Shown here: one piece after another, positions 34,315 to 43,570 of the stretch
How positions within the stretch are numbered: position 1 is the stretch's first letter
How the letters are laid out: every line of letters begins with the position of its first letter
From: Chitinophaga pinensis
GTDB taxonomy: Bacteria > Bacteroidota > Bacteroidia > Chitinophagales > Chitinophagaceae
Direction of reading: 5' to 3'
Assembly (NCBI GenBank): GCA_945862385.1
Contig: CAMAXV010000001.1
Span: 294,643-358,642, forward strand
DNA length: 64,000 bases
The notes under the pieces: model-generated
What the model saw: only the letters and a program-made list of their open reading frames with translations
What the model was told of the DNA's origin: nothing
Databases searched by the model: none
Position numbers and translations under genes: made by a program

Positions 34315-35907
34315 ATGACAAAACGTTCTTATTACCTTACATCAGCAGCACTTTCCATTTGTTGTTTCCTTTTAAGCTTTTCAACAAAAGCGCAGCAGCC
34401 AGACCAGATTATTACCAATGGCAGGATTATAGACGGTACCGGAAACAGCTGGTTTAAAGCTGATATTGCCATCAGTGGCAACAGGATTGTAGCCGTGCGG
34501 CAGGGACTTGCTGCCAGGTATCCTGGGGTTGAGACGGTTGATGCAGGCAATAGGATTGTGGCTCCGGGTTTTATAGATGTACACGGACATATCGAGGGCA
34601 GCATTTTTGAACGGCCAACTGCAGATAATTACATCTATGATGGGGTTACCACTGTTGTCACCGGCAACTGTGGAAGCGGAGCTGATGATATCGGGGAATT
34701 CCTGCGGAAGATTGACAGCACCGGAACCTCCATCAATGTAGCCAGCCTGGCTGGTCATAATACCATCCGTCGTTTGGGCATGGGTCTCGAAAACAGGCAT
34801 GCAACCCCAGAGGAAATGCAGCGGATGAAAGCCCTGACACTGAAAGCCATGCAGGACGGAGCCGTGGGGTTGTCGACCGGACTGATTTACCTGCCGGGCA
34901 TGTACGCACCCACAGCAGAGATTGTGAATCTGGCTCGTGTTGCTGCTGCTCAGGGTGGCGTTTATGCCACGCACATGCGCTATGAAGGCACAAAAGTTAA
35001 CGAAGCCATAGATGAATCTCTTACCATTGGCAGGCTGGCAGGTATTCCTGTGCAGATCTCCCATTTCAAGGTAACTGGTAAAAATAATTGGGGTCGTTCC
35101 TCTGAAACGCTGGGTATGGTGGAAGCAGCCAGAAAAGCGGGACTGGATGTTACCATCGACCAGTATCCCTATACAGCCAGCAGCACCAACCTGGCAGTGC
35201 GTTTGCCAGACTGGGCCCTGGAGGGTGGACTGGATTCATTGCGAGTCAGGATGAAGAATCCGGTTATAAGGCAGCAAATACTTGTGGGTATGAAAGAATC
35301 TCAGCAGCGCGACAAACAAAAAGATTACAGTTATGCGGTTGTGGCCTCTTTTGCGCCAGATACAACCTACAATGGCAAAAGCATTACTGAAATAAACAGG
35401 ATGCTGGGTAGAAAAAGCAATTTCAACAATGAATCGAACCTGATTCTTAATATGCTGGAAAAGGCCAATGCCCAGATGATCTATCACACCATGAGTGAAA
35501 AGGATCTGGTGTATTTTATGCAATATCCTTTCAATATGCCTGCCGCTGATGCTGGTGTGAGCAATGGCAAAGGTCGTCCGCACCCAAGAGGTTATGGTAC
35601 CAATGCGCGCGTGCTCGCCAGGTATGTGAGGGATCAGCAGGTTGTCAGGCTGGAAGAGGCTATCCGCAGGATGACATCACTCCCTGCTGCCAAATTTAAG
35701 TTGCGCGACAGGGGATTACTGATGGAAGGAAAGTATGCAGACATCTTGATCTTTGATGAAAATACAATTCAGGATAATTCTGTTTTTGATGCACCACACC
35801 AGTTTACTACTGGTATTTCACATGTTTGGGTGAATGGAAAACCTGTGATTGAAAATGGTGTTCACAATGGCAGGAAGACAGGAATTACAATTCGCGGGCA
35901 ACAATAA
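34315..35907 (+). CDS. Secreted N-acyl-D-amino-acid deacylase/D-aminoacylase family amidohydrolase
   Basis: The 530-residue protein has a signal peptide (to STKAQ). The amidohydrolase TIM barrel shows metal-site sequences VDVHGHIEG, THMRYEG and QISHFKVTGKNNWG, with DQYPYTASST and a C-terminal composite sheet DRGLLMEGKYADILIF in part. The order and the GVTTVVTGNCG motif match D-aminoacylases, which release D-amino acids from N-acyl forms. Periplasmic location suggests use of cell-wall-derived or environmental N-acyl-D-amino acids. It is convergent with the DUF4382 gene. Confidence 0.85.
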   Translation: MTKRSYYLTSAALSICCFLLSFSTKAQQPDQIITNGRIIDGTGNSWFKADIAISGNRIVAVRQGLAARYPGVETVDAGNRIVAPGFIDVHGHIEGSIFERPTADNYIYDGVTTVVTGNCGSGADDIGEFLRKIDSTGTSINVASLAGHNTIRRLGMGLENRHATPEEMQRMKALTLKAMQDGAVGLSTGLIYLPGMYAPTAEIVNLARVAAAQGGVYATHMRYEGTKVNEAIDESLTIGRLAGIPVQISHFKVTGKNNWGRSSETLGMVEAARKAGLDVTIDQYPYTASSTNLAVRLPDWALEGGLDSLRVRMKNPVIRQQILVGMKESQQRDKQKDYSYAVVASFAPDTTYNGKSITEINRMLGRKSNFNNESNLILNMLEKANAQMIYHTMSEKDLVYFMQYPFNMPAADAGVSNGKGRPHPRGYGTNARVLARYVRDQQVVRLEEAIRRMTSLPAAKFKLRDRGLLMEGKYADILIFDENTIQDNSVFDAPHQFTTGISHVWVNGKPVIENGVHNGRKTGITIRGQQ

Positions 35908-35912
35908 AGCGC

Positions 35913-35939
35913 AAAAAAAAGGCCGTCACGGAGACGGCC
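35913..35939. terminator. Terminator between convergent deacylase and DUF4382 genes
   Basis: A 7-bp GC-rich stem (GGCCGTC with GACGGCC, 5-nt loop) is preceded by eight A. On the minus strand it is a strong hairpin plus T8 for the DUF4382 gene; on the plus strand the T-tract is weak. Confidence 0.75.
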
Positions 35940-35961
35940 CTATTTAACTTTCAAAACCAAC

Positions 35962-36831
35962 TTATTTTTTCAGGGTAATGGTTCCCAACTCTGTTTCTTT
36001 TCCTTTTGTAACAGAAACATTGGAGATTGTTTCCTTCAGGTAGGGTGCAATGCCTTCCACAGTTACCGTGTAAGTACCAGTTTCGAGTCCGCGGAGTTTA
36101 AATTCCCCTTTTCTGTCTGGCAATGCCACGCCGTTAAATCCTGCACCATTGGTAATGCGCACAACAGCTTTGGCTTCAAGCGGTAAAACCTTACCTTCCA
36201 CTTCGCCAAAATTGTCATTACAGAAAGGACGCAATACCGGCCTCAGGAAAAACCTGCCATCTTTTTCACTGATTGAATTGGCTATGTCAAAGTCAACCCA
36301 AACTTTTGTGCTGCTGTCTGCCCTGCGCTGCCTGTGTTTATCATAGAGTTTGACATAAAGCAGGTTATTGGTTTCATTTCTCAGTTCAAGCGGATAAGAA
36401 ACACTGTCTTTAACAACCCTGTTGCGGCTGCCCAGGGTAATCCTGATCTTGCGCACAGTACCCGCAGCGATATTGGCATCACCCAGTTTTGTTTCCACAC
36501 CGTTTCTCAGGCTGAGGATATCAATGATGGCTGGTGTAAAGCTGATGTCAACCCACTCACCATAACTATCTTTCCTTCTCACGTGATCATCCCTGTCGTC
36601 ATCGTCTTTTCCATGATCATCCCTGTGTTTGTGGAGAGAATCATTGTCCACCTTTACTTCAACTTTGGTTATGTCTATGAAAACAGAATCATATTCACCC
36701 GGACCGTCTGTCAGGTAAACAGAGAGGTTACCGCTTGATGCGTTAACGCCATTTTTTGTACAGGCCGTCAGGAATACTGCCAATGCTAACACCAGGGAAG
36801 CCAGGCCAAGGAAAAGTTTGTTTGTCTTCAT
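35962..36831 (-). CDS. DUF4382 lipoprotein with C-terminal carboxypeptidase-regulatory-like domain
   Basis: The 289-residue protein has a lipoprotein signal (C24 in LTACTKNG). DUF4382 covers about 35-200, opening GNLSVYLTDGPGEYDSVFIDI in part. A C-terminal Ig-like carboxypeptidase-regulatory domain (about 210-285, LRGLETGTYTVTVEG) follows. Residues 63-89 form an unusual Asp/His/Arg-rich insertion. Function is unknown; the architecture suits a surface adhesin or structural lipoprotein. A 15-bp palindrome lies 34 nt upstream of the start. Confidence 0.8.
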   Translation of the reverse strand: MKTNKLFLGLASLVLALAVFLTACTKNGVNASSGNLSVYLTDGPGEYDSVFIDITKVEVKVDNDSLHKHRDDHGKDDDDRDDHVRRKDSYGEWVDISFTPAIIDILSLRNGVETKLGDANIAAGTVRKIRITLGSRNRVVKDSVSYPLELRNETNNLLYVKLYDKHRQRRADSSTKVWVDFDIANSISEKDGRFFLRPVLRPFCNDNFGEVEGKVLPLEAKAVVRITNGAGFNGVALPDRKGEFKLRGLETGTYTVTVEGIAPYLKETISNVSVTKGKETELGTITLKK

Positions 36832-36865
36832 ACTATTGATTTTTTAGGTTTAGTTTCAGTGGGTA

Positions 36866-36880
36866 TCGTAACCCTTACGA
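36866..36880. promoter_or_regulatory. Palindrome upstream of the DUF4382 gene
   Basis: TCGTAA-CCC-TTACGA is a perfect inverted repeat 34-49 nt before the DUF4382 ATG, where a promoter would be expected. No TAnnTTTG element is visible on the minus strand, so transcription may need an activator or alternative sigma factor. Confidence 0.4.
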
Positions 36881-36982
36881 ACCTATAGATGTACTTTAAC
36901 GCAGCAGGTTTAATCATAATTTCCCTTTAGGATAACTTTAACAACGCATCAATTTTCAGGTCGTCCAACAACTGATTTGCAG

Positions 36983-36990
36983 TAACTTGC
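36983..36990 (+). promoter_or_regulatory. Variant -7 element of uvrD, 4 nt before ATG
   Basis: TAACTTGC, a one-base-shorter form of TAnnTTTG, is followed by AGCC and ATG. The same octamer precedes the genes at 53081 and 16518. Confidence 0.4.
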
Positions 36991-36994
36991 AGCC

Positions 36995-39451
36995 ATGTAT
37001 AAGTACCTGGAAGAACTCAACCCGCCTCAGCGGGAAGCTGTGGAATACCTGAACGGTCCGCTCATGATCATTGCCGGTGCAGGAAGCGGAAAAACCAAAG
37101 TGCTCACCACCCGTATAGCCCACCTGATGGCCAAAGGTGTTGATTCATTCCGGATACTGGCACTGACATTCACCAACAAGGCGGCGAGGGAAATGAAGGA
37201 GCGTGTGGAAAAAATCCTCGGCAACAGGGAAGCCAATAACCTGTATATTGGTACATTTCACAGTGTCTTTGCCCGAATCCTGCGAACGGAAGCCACCAGG
37301 GTAGGATATCCTTCCAGCTTTACCATTTATGATACTGACGATGCCAAAAGTGTACTCAAAACAGTCATCAACGAGTTGCACCTGGATGATAAGATTTACA
37401 AACCTGCAGTAGTTTACAACAGGATTTCCAGCGCCAAGAATGCACTTATAACAGCTGAGGAATATGCAGCTGATTACGGACTGATGCAGGAGGATGCCCG
37501 AGCCAACAGGCCGGCCATCTCTCAGATTTATTCGGCCTATGCCAAAAGATGCTTCAAAAACGGAGCCATGGATTTTGATGACCTGCTCCTGCAGTTTTAC
37601 CTCATCCTGAAGTATCACCCCGATGCCCTTCACAAATACCAGCATAAATTCAGCCATATCATGATCGATGAGTACCAGGATACCAATCCGGCTCAGTACG
37701 AGATTGTTAAACTCCTGGGAGCGGCACATGAAAATGTATGCGTAGTTGGTGATGATGCACAATCCATTTATGCCTTCAGGGGTGCAACCATCCAGAATAT
37801 CCTGCTCTTCAGAAAGGATTACGATGAGGTTAAAGTAATCAAACTCGAACAGAACTACCGAAGCACCAAGAACATCCTGCAGGTTGCCAACCAGGTTATC
37901 GGTAACAACAAGGGACAAATCCCGAAGGAATTGTGGACAGACAACCATGAAGGAGAAAACATCAGGCTTGTCAGGACGATGACCGATAACGATGAGGGAA
38001 AATTTGTAGCAGATACCATCAAAGAACAGAAGCTCCGGAATCATTTTTTCAACCGTGATTTTGCCATTCTCTACAGAACCAATGCCCAGAGCCGGGCATT
38101 TGAGGAATCGCTGCGCAGGATGAATATTCCCTATACCATCTTTGGTGGTATCAGCTTCTACCAGCGCAAGGAAATAAAGGATTATGTGGCCTACCTGCGG
38201 GTTATTGTGAACCCCAGAGACGAAGAAGCACTGAAACGCATCATCAATTATCCGGTCAGGGGTATCGGCAAAACCAGTCTTGATAAATTGATTCTGGTTG
38301 CCAACGAACAGAATATTGCTGTGTGGGAAGTGCTTACCCGCGCTGCTGAATTTGGCTTTAAATCAGGCACACTGGAAGCCATAGAACAGTTTGTGCTGAT
38401 GATCAGAAGTTTCGCCAGCATGCTGCAAAAAAGTAATGCTTACGATGTGGCTTTTCATGTGGGCAAACAGACCGGACTCGTTCGGGAACTTTTCAATGAT
38501 AAAAGTACAGAAGGTGTTCAGCGCTATGAAAACGTACAGGAGTTGCTGAATTCCATCAAGGAATGGGTTGATGATAAGCAAAACAGGGCTCAGATTGATG
38601 ATGACGGGGTTATGTTGGAGAGTGAGGAGGCAGAAGGCACGGGGGAAGAGGCACAAGGGACGGGGGACGAAGGGCAAGAACTTCAGGAACCAATTCCTCA
38701 AAGGCCTATGCGGGAAGATGTGTTGCTGGGGGCATACCTGCAACAAATTACCCTGCTTACCGATGCAGACAACAAGGATGAACATGCTGATACAGTGAAG
38801 ATGATGACCATCCATGCGGCGAAGGGACTGGAGTTCTCCTGTGTTTTTGCGGTTGGTTTAGAAGAAATGTTGTTTCCCAATGCCATGAGCATCAACACCC
38901 GGGAAGAACTGGAAGAAGAAAGACGTTTGTTCTATGTGGTAATAACCAGGGCAAAGCAGAAACTCTGGATCAGTTATGCCAATACCCGGTATAAATTCGG
39001 GCAGGTTGTACAAAATGATCCCAGCCGCTTTATCGGCGAACTGCCGGAAGACCTGCTTGATAAATCTTTTGCAGGTGGTGGGTTCAGGAACCAATCGCCT
39101 GGCCCTTCAGCTTCTGAGCGTATGCGCGGATGGGGAGCAGGAGGTGGAGCTGCTACTCCGCAACAAAAGCCTTATTTCAATGAATCTAAAAAACCAGCGG
39201 AAAGGCCATCTTACCTGGCACCGCCAACGCCTGACAATAAACCCGTATTACACCAACCATCTGCAGATTTTCAAGCCAGTGATACCTCTGAATTGAGGGC
39301 AGGGCAGAAAGTAGAGCACCAGAAATTTGGTTTTGGAGAAGTACTGAAAATGGAAGGTGCCGCACACAATCCCATTGCCACCATCAAATTTGACTTAAAT
39401 GGTGAAAAGAAAATCATGCTCAATTATGCCAAGTTGCGGATTGTAGGGTGA
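36995..39451 (+). CDS. uvrD: UvrD/PcrA-type superfamily 1 DNA helicase
   Basis: The 818-residue protein has Walker A AGAGSGKT (27-34), ALTFTNKAAREMKER, Walker B DEYQDTNPAQYE, VVGDDAQSIYAFRGA, QNYRSTKNIL, TIHAAKGLEF and EEERRLFYVVITRAK, the full SF1A set. It ends with a PcrA-like C-terminal Tudor-type domain (GQKVEHQKFGFGEVL). It unwinds DNA 3'-5' in repair and conflict resolution. Residues about 545-566 are a Glu/Gly-rich insert encoded by a GGCAC-family repeat, in the 2B/linker region. The long Pro/Gly/Ala linker before the C-terminal domain is variable in this family. Confidence 0.93.
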   Translation: MYKYLEELNPPQREAVEYLNGPLMIIAGAGSGKTKVLTTRIAHLMAKGVDSFRILALTFTNKAAREMKERVEKILGNREANNLYIGTFHSVFARILRTEATRVGYPSSFTIYDTDDAKSVLKTVINELHLDDKIYKPAVVYNRISSAKNALITAEEYAADYGLMQEDARANRPAISQIYSAYAKRCFKNGAMDFDDLLLQFYLILKYHPDALHKYQHKFSHIMIDEYQDTNPAQYEIVKLLGAAHENVCVVGDDAQSIYAFRGATIQNILLFRKDYDEVKVIKLEQNYRSTKNILQVANQVIGNNKGQIPKELWTDNHEGENIRLVRTMTDNDEGKFVADTIKEQKLRNHFFNRDFAILYRTNAQSRAFEESLRRMNIPYTIFGGISFYQRKEIKDYVAYLRVIVNPRDEEALKRIINYPVRGIGKTSLDKLILVANEQNIAVWEVLTRAAEFGFKSGTLEAIEQFVLMIRSFASMLQKSNAYDVAFHVGKQTGLVRELFNDKSTEGVQRYENVQELLNSIKEWVDDKQNRAQIDDDGVMLESEEAEGTGEEAQGTGDEGQELQEPIPQRPMREDVLLGAYLQQITLLTDADNKDEHADTVKMMTIHAAKGLEFSCVFAVGLEEMLFPNAMSINTREELEEERRLFYVVITRAKQKLWISYANTRYKFGQVVQNDPSRFIGELPEDLLDKSFAGGGFRNQSPGPSASERMRGWGAGGGAATPQQKPYFNESKKPAERPSYLAPPTPDNKPVLHQPSADFQASDTSELRAGQKVEHQKFGFGEVLKMEGAAHNPIATIKFDLNGEKKIMLNYAKLRIVG
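38627..38691 (+). repeat. GGCAC-family repeat in frame inside uvrD, copy D
   Basis: AGGCAGAAGGCACGGGGG, AGAGGCACAAGGGACGGGGG and ACGAAGGGCAAG follow one another as diverged units of the GGCACRAG repeat. The length keeps frame and encodes alternating EEAEGTG, EEAQGTG and DEGQE. Confidence 0.6.
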
Positions 39452-39585
39452 CCTGATAAGCCGAGGAGTTTCATCATCATTTTATTTAGCAAGTAACAAT
39501 TAATGCATATTGAGTTTACATTTTTGTAACTTTTAATTCATTCAGGCTTAATCCCATCGTGTCAACTTTGCCAAAATTTCTGCAC

Positions 39586-42432
39586 ATGAGAAAAGTCTTA
39601 CTTTTTTTGACATTGGTAGTTTCTGTTATAACTGCTAATGCTCAATCTATTTTAAATGTTAAGGTTATAGATGAAGAGAAACTGAACATGCCTGGTGCTA
39701 GTGTTCGATTAATGCCGGGTAACAGACAAGTCATTTCAAATCAGATAGGTAATGCAATTTTTCAAGGATTGAAAAGCGGTCGTTATACACTTACGATTGA
39801 ATACATTGGTTATCAAAAGATTGATCGCCAGATTGATATCAAAGATGGTGTTAATGATATCATCGAATCAATGCAGTCTGGTTTAAACTCAATGAAGGAA
39901 GTGTTGATTGTTGGCGATAGGTTGAAAGGACAAGCAAAAGCGTTGAGTCAGCAAAAAAATAATTTAAATGTCTCTAATATAGTTTCAGCAGACCAGATAG
40001 GTCGTTTCCCGGACGCAAACATAGGTGATGCAATCAGAAGAGTTCCAGGTATCACTATGCAAAACGACCAAGGCGAAGCCAGGAATATCATCATCAGAGG
40101 AATGGGTCCAGAGTTGAACGCTGTCAATTTCAATGGTGAGCGTATTCCATCTGCAGAAGGGGATAACAGAAGGGTGCAAATGGACTTGATACCTGCAGAT
40201 ATGATACAAACAGTTGAAGTAAATAAAACACTTACAGCTGAAATGGATGCAGATGCGATTGGTGGTTCTGTAAACTTGATCAGTCGCGCTCCTTCAAATG
40301 GCCTACGTTTATCAGGCACCTTGGCTGGGGGCTACAATACAATAAGAAATGGATTTATTGGAACGGGTAACTTCATTGTTGGTAACAGAAGTAAAAACAA
40401 GAAATTTGGTTACCTGTTGAATGGTTCAATCAACTCAAATACTTACGGTTCAGATAATGTAGAAGCCGAATGGGAAAGAGATGCTAATGGAAAATTATAT
40501 GTGGGAGATCATGATATAAGAAAATACGATGTAAAGCGTGTTCGTCGCTCTGTTTCTGCTACCCTCGACTTTAAATTATCTCCTACAAGTACAATCTATG
40601 TTGTTGGTTCCTATAACTGGAGAGATGATTTAGAAAATCGTTTCCGTTTACGTCATCGTTTCCGTGGCGGTGCAGCAAATATTTTATATGATGCAGCTGG
40701 TAACATCACAGGTTATAATAACGGAGAAGTATTACGTCAGACTAAAGGAGGAATTGACAATAATAGAAATGAAGATACAAGATTGGAAGATCAACGCGTT
40801 CGCTCTTTACAGGTACGTGGCGATCATCTGTTTGGTAAAGTGAAATTAGACTGGAGTGCACAATATGCAAAAGCTTCTGAGGTTAGACCAAATGAGCGTT
40901 ATGTTTCAATGGGAAGAAGATCTATTCAGGTTACACAAGATATTGCTGATCCAGAATTCCCTTTGTTAACATCTTCAACTGCTCTATCTGATTATACAAG
41001 ATTAAATGAATTGAATGAGCAATATCAAGATCAATTTGAGGAAGACTTCAATGCTAAGCTTGGTTTCTCTCAACCTATTTCTGCTAATGGCAAGAGTATT
41101 TTAAAATATGGAGTGAGGCTAAGAAGTAAAATTAAAATACGTTCAAATAATTTCTTTGAGTATACTCCTATTGGGGCAATGGACGCTAATTTCGACAATA
41201 TCACTTTACTTAAGTTGAAGAACCAAGATGTGGCTAATTATTACGCAGGAAGTAAATATAAAATTGGTGATTTCGTTGATCCAAGATATTTGGGCAGTCT
41301 AAATTTTAACGATGCTACTTCTTTTGAAAAGGAGGATGTTCCTTCAGAATATCTTGCTGGAAATTTCAATGCAAAAGAAACAATTACTGCAGGTTATTTA
41401 CAATTGAACCAGGAGTTTTCTGATAAGTTGACTATGGTAGCAGGTATTCGATTAGAAAATACTTCACTCAACTATACTGGTAATATTGTAGAAGATGAAG
41501 AAGTGCTTAAGGGTCAAGCAAGTTTTAAAAATAGTTATTTGGATGTATTACCTAGTATTAATTTCCGCTATGCTGCTTCTGATAATATGATTTGGAGAGC
41601 AGCTGTTACAACTGGTATAGCGCGTCCTAAGTACTATGATCTTGTTCCTTACTTTAATGTTTTACCAAGTGATTTAGAATTGAGTTCTGGAAATCCAAAT
41701 CTGAAGCCAATTAAATCGACAAACCTAGATTTAATGTTTGAGCGTTATTTTAAATCAGTTGGTATTTTCTCAGGTGGAATTTTCTACAAACGTCTTAATA
41801 ATTTCTTTTATACATATATAAATCAAAACTATACTACTGAAAAATTTGCAGCTGATTTCCCAACTGTAGCAAATAATCCAATTGCAGCAGGTGATAATTG
41901 GCAGTATATTCAAAGAAGAAATGGTAGTGAGGTTGATGTATTTGGCTTTGAAGTAGCCTTCCAACGTCAGCTCGACTTTTTACCTGGATTCTGGAAAGGT
42001 TTTGGTATCTATACCAACTACACCTATACTTCTTCTAAAGCCAAAGGTATCTATGATGGAAGCGGTACCTTAATTCGTGAGAATGTAACACTTCCAGGAA
42101 CTGCACCGCATATATTTAATGGTTCATTGTCTTATGAGAACAAAAAAATTGTATTACGTTTATCAGCTAACTATACAGCAGCTTACGTTGATGATAGTGA
42201 TGATGCTGGTTACAATGAAGATGCTTTCTTCGATCGTTATTACGACAAACAATTCTTCCTTGATTTTAACGGTTCATATGCATTCAATACACGGCTTCGT
42301 TTTTTTGCTGAAATCAACAACATTACCAACCAACCCTTGCGTTATTATCAAGGAGATAAGAGCAGGACGGCACAAATTGAATTTTATGGTCCACGTATGA
42401 ACTTTGGTTTGAAGTTCGACTTATTAAAATAA
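39586..42432 (+). CDS. TonB-dependent receptor, likely partner of phytase
   Basis: The ATG at 39586 opens the signal peptide (MRKVLLFLTLVVSV to NAQ); a GTG at 39559 is also in frame. The 948-residue protein has a carboxypeptidase-like N-terminal domain (25-95), a plug with GRFPDANIGDAIRRVPGI, IIIRGMGPELNAVNFNGERIPS in part and DADAIGGSVNL, and a barrel ending in an aromatic tail. The absence of a SusD partner and the FecA/CirA-like plug point to a small ligand, such as inositol phosphate from phytate. Codons are AT-richer than in uvrD just upstream. Confidence 0.92.
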   Translation: MRKVLLFLTLVVSVITANAQSILNVKVIDEEKLNMPGASVRLMPGNRQVISNQIGNAIFQGLKSGRYTLTIEYIGYQKIDRQIDIKDGVNDIIESMQSGLNSMKEVLIVGDRLKGQAKALSQQKNNLNVSNIVSADQIGRFPDANIGDAIRRVPGITMQNDQGEARNIIIRGMGPELNAVNFNGERIPSAEGDNRRVQMDLIPADMIQTVEVNKTLTAEMDADAIGGSVNLISRAPSNGLRLSGTLAGGYNTIRNGFIGTGNFIVGNRSKNKKFGYLLNGSINSNTYGSDNVEAEWERDANGKLYVGDHDIRKYDVKRVRRSVSATLDFKLSPTSTIYVVGSYNWRDDLENRFRLRHRFRGGAANILYDAAGNITGYNNGEVLRQTKGGIDNNRNEDTRLEDQRVRSLQVRGDHLFGKVKLDWSAQYAKASEVRPNERYVSMGRRSIQVTQDIADPEFPLLTSSTALSDYTRLNELNEQYQDQFEEDFNAKLGFSQPISANGKSILKYGVRLRSKIKIRSNNFFEYTPIGAMDANFDNITLLKLKNQDVANYYAGSKYKIGDFVDPRYLGSLNFNDATSFEKEDVPSEYLAGNFNAKETITAGYLQLNQEFSDKLTMVAGIRLENTSLNYTGNIVEDEEVLKGQASFKNSYLDVLPSINFRYAASDNMIWRAAVTTGIARPKYYDLVPYFNVLPSDLELSSGNPNLKPIKSTNLDLMFERYFKSVGIFSGGIFYKRLNNFFYTYINQNYTTEKFAADFPTVANNPIAAGDNWQYIQRRNGSEVDVFGFEVAFQRQLDFLPGFWKGFGIYTNYTYTSSKAKGIYDGSGTLIRENVTLPGTAPHIFNGSLSYENKKIVLRLSANYTAAYVDDSDDAGYNEDAFFDRYYDKQFFLDFNGSYAFNTRLRFFAEINNITNQPLRYYQGDKSRTAQIEFYGPRMNFGLKFDLLK

Positions 42433-42451
42433 AAACCGTATCCACCTGTAG

Positions 42452-42482
42452 CTCCCGGTATCTTTCATACCGGGAGTTTTTT
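42452..42482 (+). terminator. Terminator between TonB receptor and phytase
   Basis: CTCCCGGTAT pairs perfectly with ATACCGGGAG (10 bp, 5-nt loop) and is followed by six T. It ends 11 nt before the phytase ATG, so phytase is expressed by read-through or a promoter not seen. Confidence 0.85.
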
Positions 42483-42493
42483 AATTTTAGAAT

Positions 42494-43537
42494 ATGAAGC
42501 TATTTATATATCCAGCTTTGATTTTACTTGGATTTTTTTCCGGATGTTATTCTCCGTCTAAAATTGAATCTGTATTACAACCTTTAATAGTGACCGACAC
42601 TGTATTCGGCGATACAGATGATCCTGCTATCTGGATAAATTATGCTAATCTGGATAGTAGTCTTGTGTTGGGCACGGATAAACATAAATCAAAAGGTGGA
42701 GTTTATGTTTTTAATTTAAAAGGTAAAATTGATACCAACAGATCCAGGCTTCAACTTAAAAGAGTTAATAATGTAGATATCGCTTATGGATTCAATTTCA
42801 ACAAAACAAAAATTGATATAGCTGTCGCAACAGAACGAGATGAGCAATCTATTCGTGTTTTTGCTCTGCCTTCTATGGAAATTATCGATGGCGGGGGTAT
42901 AAAAGTTTTTGAAGATGATAGTTTGGATCTTCCCATGGGAATTGCTTTGTACAAAAGAGAAAGAGACGGAAATATATTTGCTATCGTAGGACGAAAAGAT
43001 GGTCCATTATCTGGTTATCTATACCAATACATGTTATACGATTCAGCAAATACTGTGAAAGCCAAATTGGTAAGGAAGTTTGGTGTTTATTCGGGTAAAA
43101 AAGAAATTGAATCAATAGCTGTCGACCATCAGCTCGGGTATGTGTATTATTCTGATGAGCAGGTAGGTATACGCAAATATCACGCAGACCCCGATAGTGC
43201 CGATGTTCAGTTGGCCATTTTTGGAGAAAATGAGTTTAAAGAAGATAATGAGGGCATATCTATTTATACCACTACAGATAAAGAAGGATATATTTTGGTG
43301 TCTGATCAATCTGCTAACAGGTTTAATGTTTATGCGCGACAAGGTTCTGCAACCAACCCACATGAACATCAATTGATAAAACGCATTTCTTTTTCGACCA
43401 ATAATTCAGATGGTTCAGATGTAACCTCAGTCGAATTGCCAGGTTTCAAAGGGGGTTTATTCGTTGCCATGAGCGATAATAAGACCTTTCAGTTCTACAG
43501 TTGGCAACAAATTTTGGAAAGGCTGTCAGCAAAATAA
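42494..43537 (+). CDS. Beta-propeller phytase lipoprotein
   Basis: The 347-residue protein has a lipoprotein signal (C18 in FFSGCYSPS). The beta-propeller phytase signatures are clear: TDTVFGDTDDPAIWIN, LGTDKHKSKGGVYVFNLKG in part, FPLG-equivalent DLPMGIALYK, and VDHQLGYVYYSDEQVGI in part with acidic Ca sites. It hydrolyses phytate to lower inositol phosphates at the cell surface in a Ca-dependent way. The TonB receptor 61 nt upstream is a plausible importer of product or substrate. Confidence 0.9.
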   Translation: MKLFIYPALILLGFFSGCYSPSKIESVLQPLIVTDTVFGDTDDPAIWINYANLDSSLVLGTDKHKSKGGVYVFNLKGKIDTNRSRLQLKRVNNVDIAYGFNFNKTKIDIAVATERDEQSIRVFALPSMEIIDGGGIKVFEDDSLDLPMGIALYKRERDGNIFAIVGRKDGPLSGYLYQYMLYDSANTVKAKLVRKFGVYSGKKEIESIAVDHQLGYVYYSDEQVGIRKYHADPDSADVQLAIFGENEFKEDNEGISIYTTTDKEGYILVSDQSANRFNVYARQGSATNPHEHQLIKRISFSTNNSDGSDVTSVELPGFKGGLFVAMSDNKTFQFYSWQQILERLSAK

Positions 43538-43542
43538 ATTTG

Positions 43543-43570
43543 TATTTTACTCAATATGTTGAGTAAAATA
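43543..43570. promoter_or_regulatory. AT-rich palindrome after phytase with extra half-site
   Basis: TATTTTACTCAA-TATG-TTGAGTAAAATA is a perfect 28-bp inverted repeat. A third TTGAGTAAA lies at 43579-43587. It could be an operator for the peptidase gene at 43658 or a weak bidirectional terminator. Confidence 0.4.

Noticed and set aside
37145..38044. A 299-codon open frame antisense to uvrD
   Set aside because: It lies wholly inside the conserved helicase gene, has no recognisable domain, and codon use fits a shadow frame.
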